DNA of 64,000 nt from Nocardia niigatensis NBRC 100131 (GTDB taxonomy: Bacteria > Actinomycetota > Actinomycetes > Mycobacteriales > Mycobacteriaceae), in assembly GCF_000308655.1 (NCBI RefSeq), contig NZ_BAGC01000009.1, positions 1 through 64,000 of the forward strand, in the 5' to 3' direction. Every line of letters begins with the position of its first letter. The stretch's first letter is position 1. The notes beneath the pieces are model-generated. The model had not been told where the DNA came from, did not search any database, and was given only the letters and a program-made list of their open reading frames with translations. The position numbers and the translations under genes are program-made. Of the stretch, positions 1 to 15,000 are shown piece after piece.

Positions 1-3000
1 CCGCTCAGCCCGACGCGAGCGTGCCGGCCCACGGCCTGTCCCCCCAGAGCGCCCCCGGCGCGGCCCCGCACGACGCGTCCTCCGCCTCCGGCCCGGCCGA
101 CACCCCGATCGCCGCCTCCTCGAGCGGAGCCGCCCCGGTCGCGACCCCCTCCGTCGCGGCCGACCGCCCGACTCTGGCCGCCGCGTCCCCGGCTCCCGCG
201 CCGGCCACTCACGCGGCGAGCCCGCAACACGGCACCTCCACCCCGGAAGCGCGCCTCGAGGCCCCGCGTAACACCGCACCCGACCCCCGCCCGGTTCCGG
301 CCCGGGCCGGCGACGCCACCGGCACCGGCCGCCCGGAAACCGCTCGCCCCCAAGCCGGTACGGACGCCCGCCCGCAGGCAGGTACCGACGCTCGCTCGAC
401 GGCCCGCCCCGAAGGCGCCGAGCCCGGCCGGAGTCTGGCCTCCGAGCACCCCGAGCCCATCGTCACCGACGCCGACACGATCCCCGCCGGCCAGCAGGCC
501 TCGGACCGGACCGAACCCCGTGACGCGATTCCGGCCGGTGCGGATCGCCCCGTGACGACCGACCTCGATCTGCCTGCGAGCCAACGGGATTCCGCTCTCG
601 CTGAGGAATCCGAACGGCCTGCCGTCGGACACGAACCCGAACCGCCCTCGGCCGATTCCGAGCCCCGCGCCGGTGCAGCCCGCGAGCCCGTCGCCCGGGA
701 CGAGGTCGTGCCCCCGGATCATCTTGCGGAACAGTCGGATTCGCCGGAAAGCGCACCCCGTGCCGACGCGGAGGAGATCGTCGAGCCGGGCCCCGAGGAT
801 GGCTCCGCAGCCCACGACCCGTCCGCCCCGCGCGAAGGCGACGAGACGCCCGATCCGGCAGCTGCTCACGACGACCCGGAGCACCCGGCCACCACGGATC
901 ACGAGCGATCGCCATCGCGGTCTGAGCGGGATGAGACCCCGCGAGAGCCGTCCGACCGCCCTGCGCAACAGCCGGATGCGAGGCAGCCCGAGGCCGAGCA
1001 TGCCCGAGCGGACGAACCGCGTGCCGCCGACGGCGAGGCCCGCCCCCACCCCGAGTCCGAGGTCGAGCCCCACCCGGGCATGGACGAGCCGGAACCGGTC
1101 GCCGACGGGGGTGAGCCCACCACGCGTCCCGAGGCGGAGGACGCGCCGCCCGCCGAACGTGAGGACGGCTCGCGCACAGACGATCCCGCTCTCGCGAGTG
1201 ACGACTCCCGTTCGCGTGGCGACGATCATCCGTCCGAACCGGACGCGCGCGCCCGTGATGACGCACCCGCTCATGTTGCCGATCGGCCGGAATCGACCGG
1301 ATCTCCCCGTGATCCTTCCGAGGGGCAGACACCCGGGCATCCCGGCAACGAGCTCGGCGCGACTCATCCGGCGAGCGAGCGCCCTGCGGGCGACGGTTCG
1401 GTGAAACCGGCTGAGCGCGACCATGATTCCGCGCAGAACGAGGATCGTCACGACGTCGGCGCACCGAGCGACGGTCTTCTCGTCGCCCCGATCCCGTTCG
1501 GCGATCATCCGGCCCCGCGCGGCGCAGAGCAAGGTACCCGGCACACACCGGCCGGGGAGCGCGTCCACGAAACCACCGGCGGCGAGCGCAGTTCGGAGCG
1601 CGGCGAATCCGCCGAACGGCCCGCCGAGGGCCGCGCGGGCGTGCCCGAACGCGGCGATGGCGCGGCGGCGCACCCCGGCCACCTCGACGAGCCATCCGAT
1701 GCCACTGCCGCGCAGCGTGATTCGGACGAGCCCGCACCGGCCGACCCGCGGCGCGGCAACTGCGGCGCGATGTCGCTGGAGCTGTTGAAGCAGCTGACCG
1801 GCAATGACTCGATCGTCGTGCCCGAGCACGAGATCGGCCCGGAGGGCATGTCCGCCAAGCAGCTGGTGGCCGCGGCGGGCGGCCGGCTGCGCACCTTCGG
1901 CGATCACGACGCCATCGCCGATCGCCTGCGGGAACTCGGCCCCGGCGCCGCGGCCCTGGTCGTCGACCACTACGCGGGTCCCGTCGACGAGCACGGTGTC
2001 GGCGCGCACGCCTACCTGCTGGTCAACGAGGGCGGCGAGATCGTGGTCAAGGACCCGGTCGCGGGCCGCGAGCACGGCCACCCGCCCATCGTCCCCGTCG
2101 AGACGAAGGGCACCCACGCCGTCCTGTTCAAGCCGGACGGCAGGGCGGTGGACCCGCTCAGCATCCGCACCCGCCACGGCCTCGACCCGAAGTTCGCACC
2201 CCACCAGCATCCCGAAACACCGCAGGCCGCAGACGATCCCGAGAAGCGAGGCGAGGTCAAGGACGCCGAGCCCGAGCACATCCCCGCGATCGGGAAGGAA
2301 CCGGTTCCGGACCAGCGCGTCTTCTCGGACAAGGTCCGCGACGCCGTCGCGTCCGGCGAGGTCTCGTCCGAACTGCTCAGCGAGGGCGCCATGCGCCGCG
2401 CCGAGCGGGTCGAGCTGGTCACCTTCGAGGACGGCACCCAGCTCATCCGCAAGACGGTCACCGTCCCGTCCCACGCCGACGCCGAGCATCTCGCGGCGCT
2501 GGTGGGCCACGCGGCGGGCGCGGATGTCCCGCGCGTGCACTGGGAGAGCGAGCGCGTCGTCTACATGGAGGTGGTGCCGGGGGAGACCGCGAACGACCAC
2601 CATCCGCGCGAGCTGAATCCGGCCGCGCTGTACCGCGATACCCCCCAGGGCCGGCGGATGGGCCTGTTCGACGCGCTGATCGACATGCCGGACCGCAATG
2701 CCGCCAACTGGATGGTCCGCCCGGACGGCGGCATCAGCGGTATCGACCACAGTCTGGCCTTCGGCGGCGGCCGCCCCGGGAGCGGTCCGAGCCAGTTCGC
2801 CACGCACTTCACCGAACGAGGTGCGGACGGCGGAACCGTCTGGCACGACCACGATCTCACTCGCTCCGAGATCGCCCAGGTGCGTGAGCGGCTGGATGCC
2901 CTGAAGCCCGAATTCGAGCGGATGGGTCACCCCGACTGGCACGAGGCCATGCGCCAGCGCCTGGATCGGATCGAGGAGCACGCCCGTCCCGACCACGAGG

Positions 3001-6000
3001 AGCACCCGCTCACCTCGCATGAGGACGGTGCCGCGGCCAAGCAACCGGAGGACGACCACGCCGGAGGCGGTGCGGGCGACGGCGCCGATCACACCCACCA
3101 CGGGCAGGACGAGCCGTACAAGCCGCCGTCGGCCACCGAGCCCGCGGAGCGCCCGAAGGTCTTCCCGGAGGAAGTCCTGGATCCCGGCGCGGCGCCGGAC
3201 ATTCGCGAGGAAGGCTTCGAGCAGGACAAGACCCGCGGCGCGATCGTCGAGGAGATCGATCCGTACGGGAGCCGAGTGGTCCTGCGGGACGGCCTCATTC
3301 ACACGGTCGACGACAAGCCCGTGCACGAGTACCTGGCGGAACGCTCCCGCGCTCGCGCTCTGGAGCACGCGGAGAACTATGGCGGCAAGAAGGAAGGCCC
3401 CTGCAGTGCCCTCGCGATCGACCTGAAGACGGGTCTGATCACCGAGGGGGTGAACGGCCGCGGGACCGATCTGATCGACGAGCGTCACCTGCATCCGCTG
3501 CTGCGCGAGAACTACCGCGCGCTCGGCGACTGGCAGCACCCGGTCATGAGCTCCGAGAACACGCATGTGCAGGCGCCGCTGATGGGTCCGGATGGCAAGG
3601 GCCTCCGGGGTCCCGACGGCAAGGTGCTGCTGGGCCCCGACGGCAAGCCGGCCAAGGGCGACTGGATCCTGCAGGGGCAGGCACACGAGGACAAGCCGCT
3701 CCGCCACGCCGAGGTGAAGGCCGTCAACGAATTGCTGTGGGAGCGTCAGCGCACCCACGAGCAGGAGTGGCGTGACCGGCACGGTGCCGATTCCACCCCG
3801 CCACCGCTGAGTCGCGAGGTGCTGAAGCAGCTGCGCTTCGACCCGCGCTGGATCGCCGAGCGGACCCACAATGGCGAAATCCTGCACGTGGGAGATGCGG
3901 CGCCCGCATGCGCGAACTGCAGCTCACTGCTGCACGACATCCCGAGCAACGCCGGTCGAATTCTGTTCAACGCCAAGGACTACCGATCGAACCTGCCCGA
4001 TGGCGTGATTCCGCCCGAGATCCCGCACGAGACCACCACCGCCACTCCCGAATCCGTTGCCACCACCCCGAAACCGGGTGACGGTGAGGCCGACGGTCCG
4101 ACGGCCCCCGGCCACGAGCCGGGCGATGACGACCCGGCCCCCGGCGCGGGCGGGCGCCGGCCCGCTGGTCCCGAAACCGGCGATGGCGGGGCGCAGCTCG
4201 CGCCTCCGGAGTCCGAGGAACCCGCCGGGCACTCCGGGCGATCCACACCTGTCGAGACACCGGAAGCCCCGCCGCAGCCCCGGGATTCGGTACGTCGCGA
4301 TGAGGATCTGCCGTCCCAGGACGCGGTGACGCCGGAGCAGCAGGCCGTGCGCGAGCTGGTCTACGCGGGCGAGGACGACCCGCGAAAGCTGTCGCAGGGC
4401 GCCGACCCGCGGCTGGTGGCGGTCGGGGAAGTGCTGGCGCACACCGAATCCGGTCGCGCCACCCTCGCGGCCCTGCACGAGGCCGGGGTGACGGTCCGCC
4501 TGGTCGACGGCGGGGGCGAATCGCCCGGCCACTCCTACGATCCGGCCCGTCGTGAACTGATCATCGATACGCATGAGCGCGGTGAACTGGATCAGGCCGC
4601 GGCCATCGTGGCGGCCGCCGCGCACCTGGAGGCTCCCGGCGCGCAGTCCAGCGGGTCCGATCCGGTTCGTGGCGCCGCCGAATCCTTCGGCAGGGAAACC
4701 GCATTCGTACATGAGCTGCGGGACGCGGGCTACGACCCCGGCCGCGGCCCGCTGCACGATACCGCGGACAGCACCTACACCGAGGGTGTCCGCGACACCT
4801 ACCAGAGCGCGGCCGACGCCGCGGTCGACCGCGCGCGGGCCGCCGATCCGGACCTGTCGGCGGAGCGGGCGCGCGAGATCGCGCACACGGCGGGCGTCGA
4901 GGCGCTGCTGGCCGACGACCGTTTCACCGGTGGTGGCGGCGAACACCGTGCCGATCCGCTGGCGGACCACTACGCCGAATCGCCCGCGGCGCGCGACACC
5001 GTGATTCGCGACGCCGCCGATCCCGCGCACGACCCGGCCGGCGGCCAGGAGCCCACTCCGGCCCGCGCCGAGGAGCCCGACCCGCGTCGCGACGACGCGT
5101 ACTGGGACATGCGGGAATTCGCGTTGAACCACGCGTCGGGCAGTGACGTTTCGCGGTGGGCGCTCGAGACGTTGAGCCGGCACGGCGTCGACCTCCGGGT
5201 CACCGACGATCCGGCCGCCGCCGTGACGGCCGGGCCGAAGGGCCGCGCGGACCGCGGCCCGCTGGCCGGATACGATCCGGCCACCAATACCGTGGTGCTG
5301 CACCGGGATTCCTCTCCCGCCGAGCACGCGGCGGAACTGGTGCGCGCCGCCTCGGAGGTGGAGGCCCGCGCGCGGGTGGAGGGTCCGCTCGAGCGTTTCG
5401 CGCTCACTCGCGACGAGTACGTGCGCACCATGCTGGCCCGTCAGGCCGAGGCGCTGGCCCTGGCCTACGAGCACAATCGCACCGCCCCCGGTCCCGCCGA
5501 CGGCGCCCGCCCGCGCCCGGCCGATCCGCTGGAGCGTGCCTACCGACGCGCCCACGACGAGGCGCTGCAGACCGCGCGCGATGCCTACCGCGGCGGGAAC
5601 GCCGCGACCGACCGGATGCTCGAGGCCGCCGCCTACCGGGCCGGTGTCCGAGAGGTCGAGACGCGGCTCGCGGCGGACGGCCCGCGCGTGGAGGGCCGCG
5701 ATCCGGCGGCCGTCCATGCCGCGAATTGGGATCGGGCGCACGGTATTCGGGAGTCCGGCGAACCGGTGCGGCCGTCGCGCCCGGCCCGCGATACCCCGCA
5801 GGCGCGCGATCGGCGGGCCCGCGAGTACGCCGAGGAGATCGAGCAGCTGCGCGGGCTGCGTGACGCCGGGTCGCCGATCCCGGTCGGCCCGGCCGAGCGC
5901 GCCTACCGTGACGCCCAGGCGGCCGCTGCCGAGCGGCCGCACGCCTCCGAGTCCAGCGTGCGCGAGGCCGGACTGACCGCGCTGCGCCGCTATCTGGAGC

Positions 6001-9000
6001 GCACCGGCCTGCACGACGCCGAGATCGCCTTTGACGTGGCGCGTACCTTCGGCGAGTCCGGCGACACCCATTGGGGCAACCCGAACCTGCGCGACCTGCT
6101 GTTCCCGGCCGACACCGTGCACGAGCCCGCCGCCGACGGCCCGCGCCTGTCCGAGGAACGGGACCGTGCGCTGGCGCGCGAGGTCTCCGAAATCCAGATG
6201 AGCAACGTGCGCAACGGCTTCGAACGCCTCACCGACAATGTGGTCCGTTTGCCGGACACCACCATCACCGGCAGCCGCCTGGTCGTCTACGCGGGCGAGG
6301 GCGGGCATATGCGGGCCCTGCGGGAGCTGGCCGAGGCTCATCCGCGGTACGCGGAAGCGCTGACGAACCCCATGGTGCGCATCGAGTATCGCGAGATCCG
6401 CCCGGACGGCGAGCACGGCGCCTGGGTGGAGAAGATCCATCCCGATGTGGCCGAGGGCCCGATGCGCCGGCCGACGCCGGACGAGGCGATGGGCGAGATG
6501 CTCGCGCACTACCTGCGCTACCGGGAGGACGGCCGGGTCAGCGTCGGTTTCGACGAATGGATGCGCGGCCTGGGCGACGACGCGTTCGAACCGACCACTC
6601 GGCCCCGTCGTTCCCGCCTGCGCGGCGGCGAACCGCCGGTGCGGCTCTCGGACGGCTTCATGGCGGCCGGGCACCGGATGGCCGAGCGCACCAGGGCGCT
6701 CGATCACCCGCACCCGGCGGCGGTCGCCCGCGATCTGATGAACCGCCAGGTCGAGCTGGGACCGCAGTCCGGTCCCGACGCCCACCGGTACCGCTCGCCC
6801 GACCGGTTCACCCTGCATGAGTTCGAGGTCGGCTCGACCACCCTGCGCCTGTGGCTGGAACGGGACGGCGAAGGCGGCTGGCGGGTGCCCGCCGCGACCG
6901 GCAAGCGTGACATGTCGGATGCGCTGGCGACCCGCTTCCAGGGCATGCGCGATCGGGATCCGGTCAAGCTGGCCAACCGGATTCGCGACATGCTGCAGGA
7001 CGGCTCGGCCCCGCTGCACGCCACCGAGCCGGAGCGGGCGCGCTCGCTGTGGCGGCGCATGACCGACCGGTTCACCGGCCGGGGGCCCGAAGCCCTCAGC
7101 GGCCGGGGGCCCGCAGCCCACGACGGCCGTGGTCCCGAGGCCCCGGCGGCCGGTCCGCGAGAAATGACGCGCCCAGGCGAGCATCCGGGACCGGAGAGCC
7201 CGGCACAGCGGCGCGGTCCGGCAGAACCCGACGCGGCCGCGCCGCACGATCCCGCTGCCGATACCCATGAGCCAAATCTCGACTGGTCGCCGCGGCCCAA
7301 CGACACATGGTCGGGCCTGGACCACGGCGAAATCGCGAAAAAGCTCGCGGCGGACTGGAAAGTCCAGGTCACCGGCTTCGACAAGCACCTCGACGTGGAG
7401 GCGCTGCGCGAGTACGCGCGCGCCGTCGAAGAGATGTTCACGAACTTCCCCGACCCGACGCGGCGGCCCGGCATTCACGTCGGCCCGCTCGAGGAGTCGC
7501 ACGTTTATGCCGAGACCACCCCCGGCCGTCTCGAGAACGGCCGGATCAGCGTCGAGCGCATCACCCTCAACGAGCGCTTCGCGCACAAGCCCGAAGATCT
7601 CGCTCGCCGGGTGGCACGCGCCGAGGACGCCGGCTACCTCGCCCCGGGATCGGCCGAGCGCCCGGTGTATTCGACGATCGTGCACGAATTCGCGCACGCC
7701 CTGGACTTCTCCGGCGGCCTCGACGCCCACCACCTGGCCTTCGACGCGATGATGCGGCACTACGTCGAAACCCGCGGCAGCCTCGACGGTTTCGAGGACT
7801 GGTTCAACGACCAGCGCGGTTACGCCTTCGACAAGCACGGCCAGTGGGATCCCGCCGAGGCGATGGCCGAGGCGTTCACCGACGACGTCCTCAACGGCGC
7901 GCGGGCCACCGAACAGTCGAAGGTGCTCAGCCAGGCCCTCATCGACGCCCACCAGGCGCGCGCCGATCGCGCCGCGGAACCCGGCGGCGGGGACGACCGC
8001 ACCGCCGAACCTGCCCAGCGCCGCGGGCTCCCCGGCGACGAACCCAGCGAGCACCGAGCCGACCCCGATCCCCGGGGCGGCGACATCCCTGGCGAAACAC
8101 CCTCCACCCCAACGGATGTCGGCCACAGTGACTCCTGGCTGGAGAAGCAACGCGCCATCCAGGCCGACTGGACGGCGAATATGGCCGAGCGGCGCGCCGC
8201 GTTCCTGCGCGAGATCGCCGATCTGTACCCGTCCGGCAGCGAAGAGCGCCGGATCGCCGACTCCCAGATCGAGGGCGCTGCCTGGGAGGCCCGGATGGCC
8301 GCGCAGCGCGCCGATTTCCTCTGGGAGATCGCGGGCGGCCGCACGGAGGAGTCTCCCTCCGCCGCCGCACGCGACACGAATGCCCAAACGCCCGAGCCCA
8401 CTCCGGCCGCCGGTGTGGGGAAGGGCACGGAGAGCAGGCAGCCCACCGGACCGGACCCGCGGGCGAGCTGGGCCGGACTGGATCCCTCCGGCGCCGGGGC
8501 GGGCCGCGGCTCGGGCGGCAACCCGCCGACCGCTCCCCACGCGGGCGCGGGCGATCACGAATCCCCCGATACCGGGAAGGGCTCCGAGGGCAAGCAACCT
8601 GCGGGGCCGGATCCCCGGGCGGCGTGGTCCGGATTGGATGCCGAGGGCGCCCGCCAGCCCGCGGAGGCGGGGCAGCGGGGCCCGGATCCGCTTGCGGGCC
8701 AGGCCGGTTCGGACCCGTCCCGCCCCGGCTATACTCCGACCCAGCCGGATCTGCCGGCGCAGCCGCACAGCACCGAGGCGCAGCCGCAGGGTGCCGAGGT
8801 CCAGGTGCACGAGGCCCCGACGGCGGAAATGGCCGCGCCGGAACCGCCCGCGCGTCCGATTCCGGTCGATCCGGTCCTGGCGTCTCCTGCCCTGCGCGCG
8901 GCGGCGGAGCATCTGTTCCGCGGCGCGCCGCCGCCGGGCGTCCGCGAACACACGCCGGGCGAGAGCGAGTACGGCCGCCGCCTGAGCGAGGCACTGGGCG

Positions 9001-12000
9001 TGGACCGGGCGATCGGCAAGAACCGCGACCCGCTGGCGTCCCTGCGGGATGTCGCCGAGAACGCGCGTGCCCGTGGTCGTTTCGGCGATCCCGAGGGCAA
9101 TGTGCCGCCGCGTCCCATGCGCGCCGAGGACTTCGGCCATCTCGAGGGCCCCGAGCGGTTCGATCCGCAGCCGCGCTCCGAACATGTGCCCGGCGAGCCG
9201 TCGCGAGCGCTCCCGCTGGAACCGTGGTCGGAGGTCAACCGCCCGGTTCACGGTGAGCCGCGTGCCCTCACTCTCGACGAGCTGCGGCACGAGCTGGCCG
9301 TCCGGCTGGGTCTGCGTGCCGAGGACGTGACTCCCGAGCACATCTCCGAGACCGTCGGTGATCTGCAATACCGGAACCTGTTGCGCGCCGGTGCGATCGA
9401 GGCGCTCAGCGACGCGGTCGACCGTTTCGACCGCGCCACCGCCTGGCGCGAGCGCGAGCGTTTCGCCGCGAATCGCGATGAGTGGGCCCGCCTGCTGGGC
9501 ATCGACTCGGATCGGGTGGCACCCGAGCACGCGCAGCGCACCCTCGCCGAACTGCGCGCCGACACCTTGCGCCGCGCAGCGGATGTCGCGGATCTGTTCG
9601 CCGCGACCCACCATGCCCAGGATCCGGCGGCTGCGAAGCATCTGGTGTTGGAGTCCGACGGCCACCGGATACACGTGGAGGTCACCGAGGACAGGCACGG
9701 CAACCGCCGTTTCGAGCCGGCCAAGCGCCCCGATCGGCCGGTCGAGGCCAAGGAATCCCCCGCCGATCCCGAAGAGCGGCGGGGCCTGATGCGACGCGCC
9801 TGGCGTCGCATGATGAAGGGATTCCAGCCGCACACACCGAAATACATGTCGGGCTCCGGCTACGACAGCAAGGGCCAGTCCGAGCTGGTCCATCTCGTCG
9901 GCGACGTGATCCACATGGATTACCACGAGATCGATTCGGCGAATCCGGCCCGCATCGTCAAGGAGGCCGCGACCCTGCTGAAGGTGCGCGAGCAGATTCC
10001 GCTGCTCCGGCGCACCACGAGCCGGGTCGAGGATCTCTCCGCCCATATCCATCCGATGCGGACCCGCGACGGTGGCGAATACCAGCCCTGGCGCACCGAG
10101 GTCGATCACCGGTGGACCCCGGAGGAGCGCCGCAGCCATCAGGAGAGCGTCGATCTCTACCACCTGAACCACCCGGATCACGCTGTCGAAACCCCTGCGC
10201 CGCAACATGTTCCGGAGAGCGAGGCGCCGCCGCCGGACCGCCGAATGGCCGCCGATGTCCCGCAGCCGCTGGCCGACGCGTCCGCCGCCCGGGACGCGGC
10301 GCTGGTGGACCTGGTCCGGCTGGCCGCCCGCCACAACATCGACCTGACCGAAGTGGACCGGGCCACCCTGCACCGCGCCGTCCGCGAGGCCACCTATGAG
10401 CTGATGCGCCGCGCGGGCGCGATCGAGGCCCTGCGCGAGGTATCCCAGCGATTCAATGAACTGGAAGCGCTGGTTCCGTCCCGGGAAGTCAGCATCAATG
10501 ACAAGGATCCGCTGGGCCGCTTCGTCCGTGAGGTCCGCGAGGTCAAGGAACAGCAGTACCAGGAGGAGCGGGCGGCGCGCCGCCGGGAGCGGGACGGGGT
10601 TCCGGACGACACCCCGATCCGGGCCTACCAGCCGCGCAAACCCCGCGTCACGGCGCTGGACGCCGATGGCGTCAACAATGGCGGCGAATGGGCGCGCCAC
10701 TTCGACGATCCGGACCCGGACCTGCCGCTGCGCGAGGAGGGCAAGCTCTTCGAGGACGCCCTGCGGCGCGACCAGATTCGTGAGGAACGCTCGAACTGGG
10801 CCCAGCTGCTCGATGTCGGCCTGGACCAGTTGGAGCCGACCGAGCGGGATCCGAACCAGCTGGCGCACACCATCGCCGATCTGCGCATGCAGGTCCGCGA
10901 CGATCGCGCCAACCTGCTCGAATTCGCCGCGGCGGTAGAGCATTTCCAGCATCTGGACGCCGAGAACAAGTGGCTGAGCAACCAGGTCGTCGATCGGTCC
11001 GCGCACGCCTGGCTGGAAGCGCACGGCGGCACGATGCTGGAAGACGGCGTCGGCGTGCGCCCGGGTGAGCGCCCCGGCGACCCCAACCGCCTGGTCGTGA
11101 TTCGCGGTGACATCGATCACGACGTCCGTCTCGCCGACGCGCTGGTTGCCCACCCCGATCTGGCAGCCCTGCTCAATAGCGGTGAGCTGCGGCTGGAATA
11201 CCGCGTCATCCACCTGGACGACGGCTACGTCTCGGTCCGTGAGGCGGAGGCCCCGCAGGTTCGCTTCCACGAGATCGAGGTGAACGGCGAACGCACCCCG
11301 GTGCTGATGGCCCGCGAGGGAAGCGAGCCGTGGCGGGTGGTGCATCCCCGGAGCGACGAGCACGGGTCCCACGACCTCGCTGGTGTGCGGCACGCGCCCG
11401 AGGAGGTCGAATCCGCACCCCGGCAGTCCGCGCCCCGCGATCCGGATGTCGTTCGCGCGGAACGCAACGAGGTGGCCGCCCGGCTCTCGACCTACCAGAT
11501 GGACCTGGGCCGCAACCTCGAGGAGACGATCAATGCGCTCCACCAGGCCAATATGCTGCGGGCGGCGCAGGTCGAGGGCATGGCGGACTTCATCCGCAGC
11601 AGCGACGCCATCGACACATTTCACGACCTCGACAAACGCCTCAGTTATCTCGCGAACTCTGTCGGGGTGGATCCGGAGCATCTGACGCCGGAGCGCGTGG
11701 CCGAGGCGATGACGGACCCCAATGTCAGGAAGGCGGCGCGCGCGCAGCGGATCGAGGATCTGCTCGACTACGCGAAAGCGTTGCGCGACAACGGCAAGCA
11801 CAACGGCGGCGCCGAGGCCGTCCTGGCCGCGCGCGACCGGCTGGCGCGCCGGCTCGGCATCGATCCCTCGGAGCTGTACGCGAACAAGCACGTCATCCCG
11901 AAGGAGGGCCGCGACAAGGGCGAGGTCGTCGGCTATGAGCCGGATCCCAAGAGCACCAGCACGAAGGCGGTCGTCGACGCCATCAACGATGTGCTGGAGC

Positions 12001-15000
12001 GGTCCGGCCGGCAGCCGGAGCTGCTCGGCGCGCTCGCCGAATACGCCCACACGCTCGCCGGACTCGATCCCTACCGGTCCGGGATGCGCTTCGACCCGAG
12101 CGCCGATCCACGCGCCGCCGACGGCGTGGTCCCGATCCACGACCCGGACGCGCCCGCGCTGCTGGAGCGGCTGATGCACGAATCCCTCGGCGAGCCACCG
12201 ATTTCCGACGTGCTCTCCCATGCGTCGGAGGCGTGGTCGCATCTGCTCGGGGTGGATGTCCACGACATCGACGCCCAGGTGAAGCTTTATCGCGACGAGC
12301 TGCCCCAGCTGCACGACCGGATCTCGCCGGAACAGCTGGACAAGATATTGCGCGGCAGGGCCGACAAGGCGGATCCGCGTGTGCTGTACGCCGAGTACTT
12401 CATGGGCGTGGATCCCGAGCACGAGCCGCTGTCGGCGAAGGAACTGAACGGGCTGGTCCACCAGGTCGAGCATGCCCGCTACAGCCAGGTATACGAGGTC
12501 TACCGCGACGGCAAGATCGACAAGCACGAGCGGCCCGAACCGAAGCAGCTGGACGCGCTGATCGAGAAGATGCGCGACGAGATCGCCACCCGTGACGCCG
12601 ATATCAAGGAGCTCTACCGGCTCGCGAAGGAACACGACGACCTCACCAGCAGCGCGCCTCCCGAAACATCTGGCACGCCAAGGGAATTGGCGGCAGATCT
12701 GGCCGAGGCGAAGCAGCGGCTGCTGGCCGCCGCCGATGATCGTGAGCATGCCAAGGGACGGATGTGGTTGCAGGACACCCGCCCGCTCGCGGACGGCGAT
12801 CTGACGCCGGAGCACCTGCGCGGCACCGTCGAGTACTTGCGGACCCGCACCGCCGAAGAGGGCGGCCATCTGGTCGATTACGAGACGCGCATCGCGGATC
12901 TGGAGCGGTCCGCGCGGGAGTTCAACCAGGCCGAGCAGCGGGTGACGGAGCTGGAGTCCGCGCTGCGCTCGGCGGTCGAGGACGGCGCTGGTCCGGCGGC
13001 GGGCCCGGTCGAGGCATGGCAGCGCGAAGTCGAGAACGCGCGCGCCGATCTCGCGGGCACCGTCGACACCACGCCCGGGCCTTGGCATTCCGGGGATCTG
13101 GATCAGGTCATCCGCCAGGTCGAATCGATGGCGAAGGCCTCGCGGGAGTCGGGCACCGCCTGGCCGCACGAACTCGAGCCGGTACGCGATGCCGTGCACC
13201 GCTATCAGGCGGCGCGGGAACACCTCGTAGAAGCCGAACACAACGCGCTCGAGGCAGAGCGGGCGGCCGAAACGCCGCACCAGCGCGCCGAACGCGAACT
13301 TCAGGACGCGCGAGCGGATTTGGCCCGCACCGAGGCGGCGCGAGACACGGCCCTGTTCGGACAGCCGCTCAGCGAGCGGGAGCTCACCCGCTCCTGGATC
13401 GAAGCGACCCGCCATGAGCTGGGCGACACCCCGCCCGGGGAACTCACACCCGAGGACCGCGCTCGCCTGGCACTGGCCGATGCCGCCGAACACCACCTCG
13501 ACGCCCGGGATCGTGTCTCCCGCTGGGAAGCCCAGCTCGATCACCTTGCCGTGGACCCGGCCATTGCCGCCGACACTCCGCGCACCGCCGCCGCCCGCGC
13601 CCTCGACAATGCCCGGACCGGCCTCGATGCCGCCATCACCCGCCTCGCCGAGGAAACCGGGCGCGACATCACCGTCGCCGACCTGACCCGCGACAACGCC
13701 CCCGTCACCTTCGCCGCGCTCGACGCCGAGATCCCGCGCCACCCGAACGGCGATCCCCACGGAGCCGTCACCGCGCTGCGCATGGCCACCGATGCCTTCC
13801 ATCGCGCGGACGCCTTCGCCGACTTCATCAAGGACCACACTCCGCCCGACGACCCCCGCCGGGCCTACGCCATGTCGCACGATCCGGAGCCGGGGGCCGA
13901 GCCGGCGGCAGCGGCCGTTCCGGTTGCGCACGAGTCGAATGCGGCTCAGCAGCATGGCTCGGGTACGACGCCGCGGGATCCGCGACTGGACTTCGCCATG
14001 CCGCGCGAGCCGGAACCGGCTCAGCAGCAAGCTTCGAACGCCCACGAACAGTGGGAGCTGGTCGGTTCGCCGGAACCGCATGTCCCGCCCGACGCGCGGG
14101 TCGAGGCCCGCGTCGAGGAGCTCGCTGAGCGGGCGCGGCAGGCCCGCGAGAAGGCCGCGGCCAGTCGCGCCCGGCTCGACGACCTGGCACGAGAGCTGGG
14201 CATCACCGAGCCCGAGGCGCTGTCCGGGCGCGCGCTGGAGCGTGCCGTCGACGAGGCCGGCGGTGCCGAGCGGGCGGGCGGCGAATTCGCCACATACTTC
14301 GATCAGAATCTCGAGGCGGCGCGCCTGAGCCGGGAAGCGCACGCCCTGGCCATCGAGGATGTGCTGCGGACCGAGGCCGAGCACCCGCTCGACTCCGGCA
14401 TCGGCCTGAAGGGCGATCCGCCCTCCGTCCTGGTGGTCACCGATCGCGCCGACCCGAGTCACGTCCTGAACCCCGACCTGCGCGCCGCGCTCGCCGACCG
14501 GGACGTCCCGGTCGAATATCGCCGCGTCCAGGTGGCCGATGACGGCTCGATTACCGTCCAAACCCTCCGTCCGCCAACAGATCCGGGTGCGGCCGAACAC
14601 GGCTCGACCCCGGAGCGTCCGGCTCCGGAGGGTCCGGCGCAGCGCCGCGTCCCGGTGGCGGAACACGTCACCCTGCCGCATCATGCCGAGGACCCCGCCG
14701 CACACACTCCGGCGGAACATGATTCGAGCCGCAGCGGCGAAACCGACCACAACGCTGGTGATTCCACGAGCCACGACACCGCTCCCGATTGGTCGCCGCG
14801 CCCCGACGACGCCTGGTCGGTCCCAACGGGTCCGGCCGAATCCAGCGGCTCCTGGCTGGAGCGGCAACGCGCCATCCAGGCCGACTGGGAAATGCGGATG
14901 GAGCAGAAGCGCGCCGAGTTCCTGCGCGAAGCCGCTGAGTTCTTCGAACCCGGCAGCTTCGACCGCTTCCGCGCCGACTTCGAGGCCGATCATGCCGACT

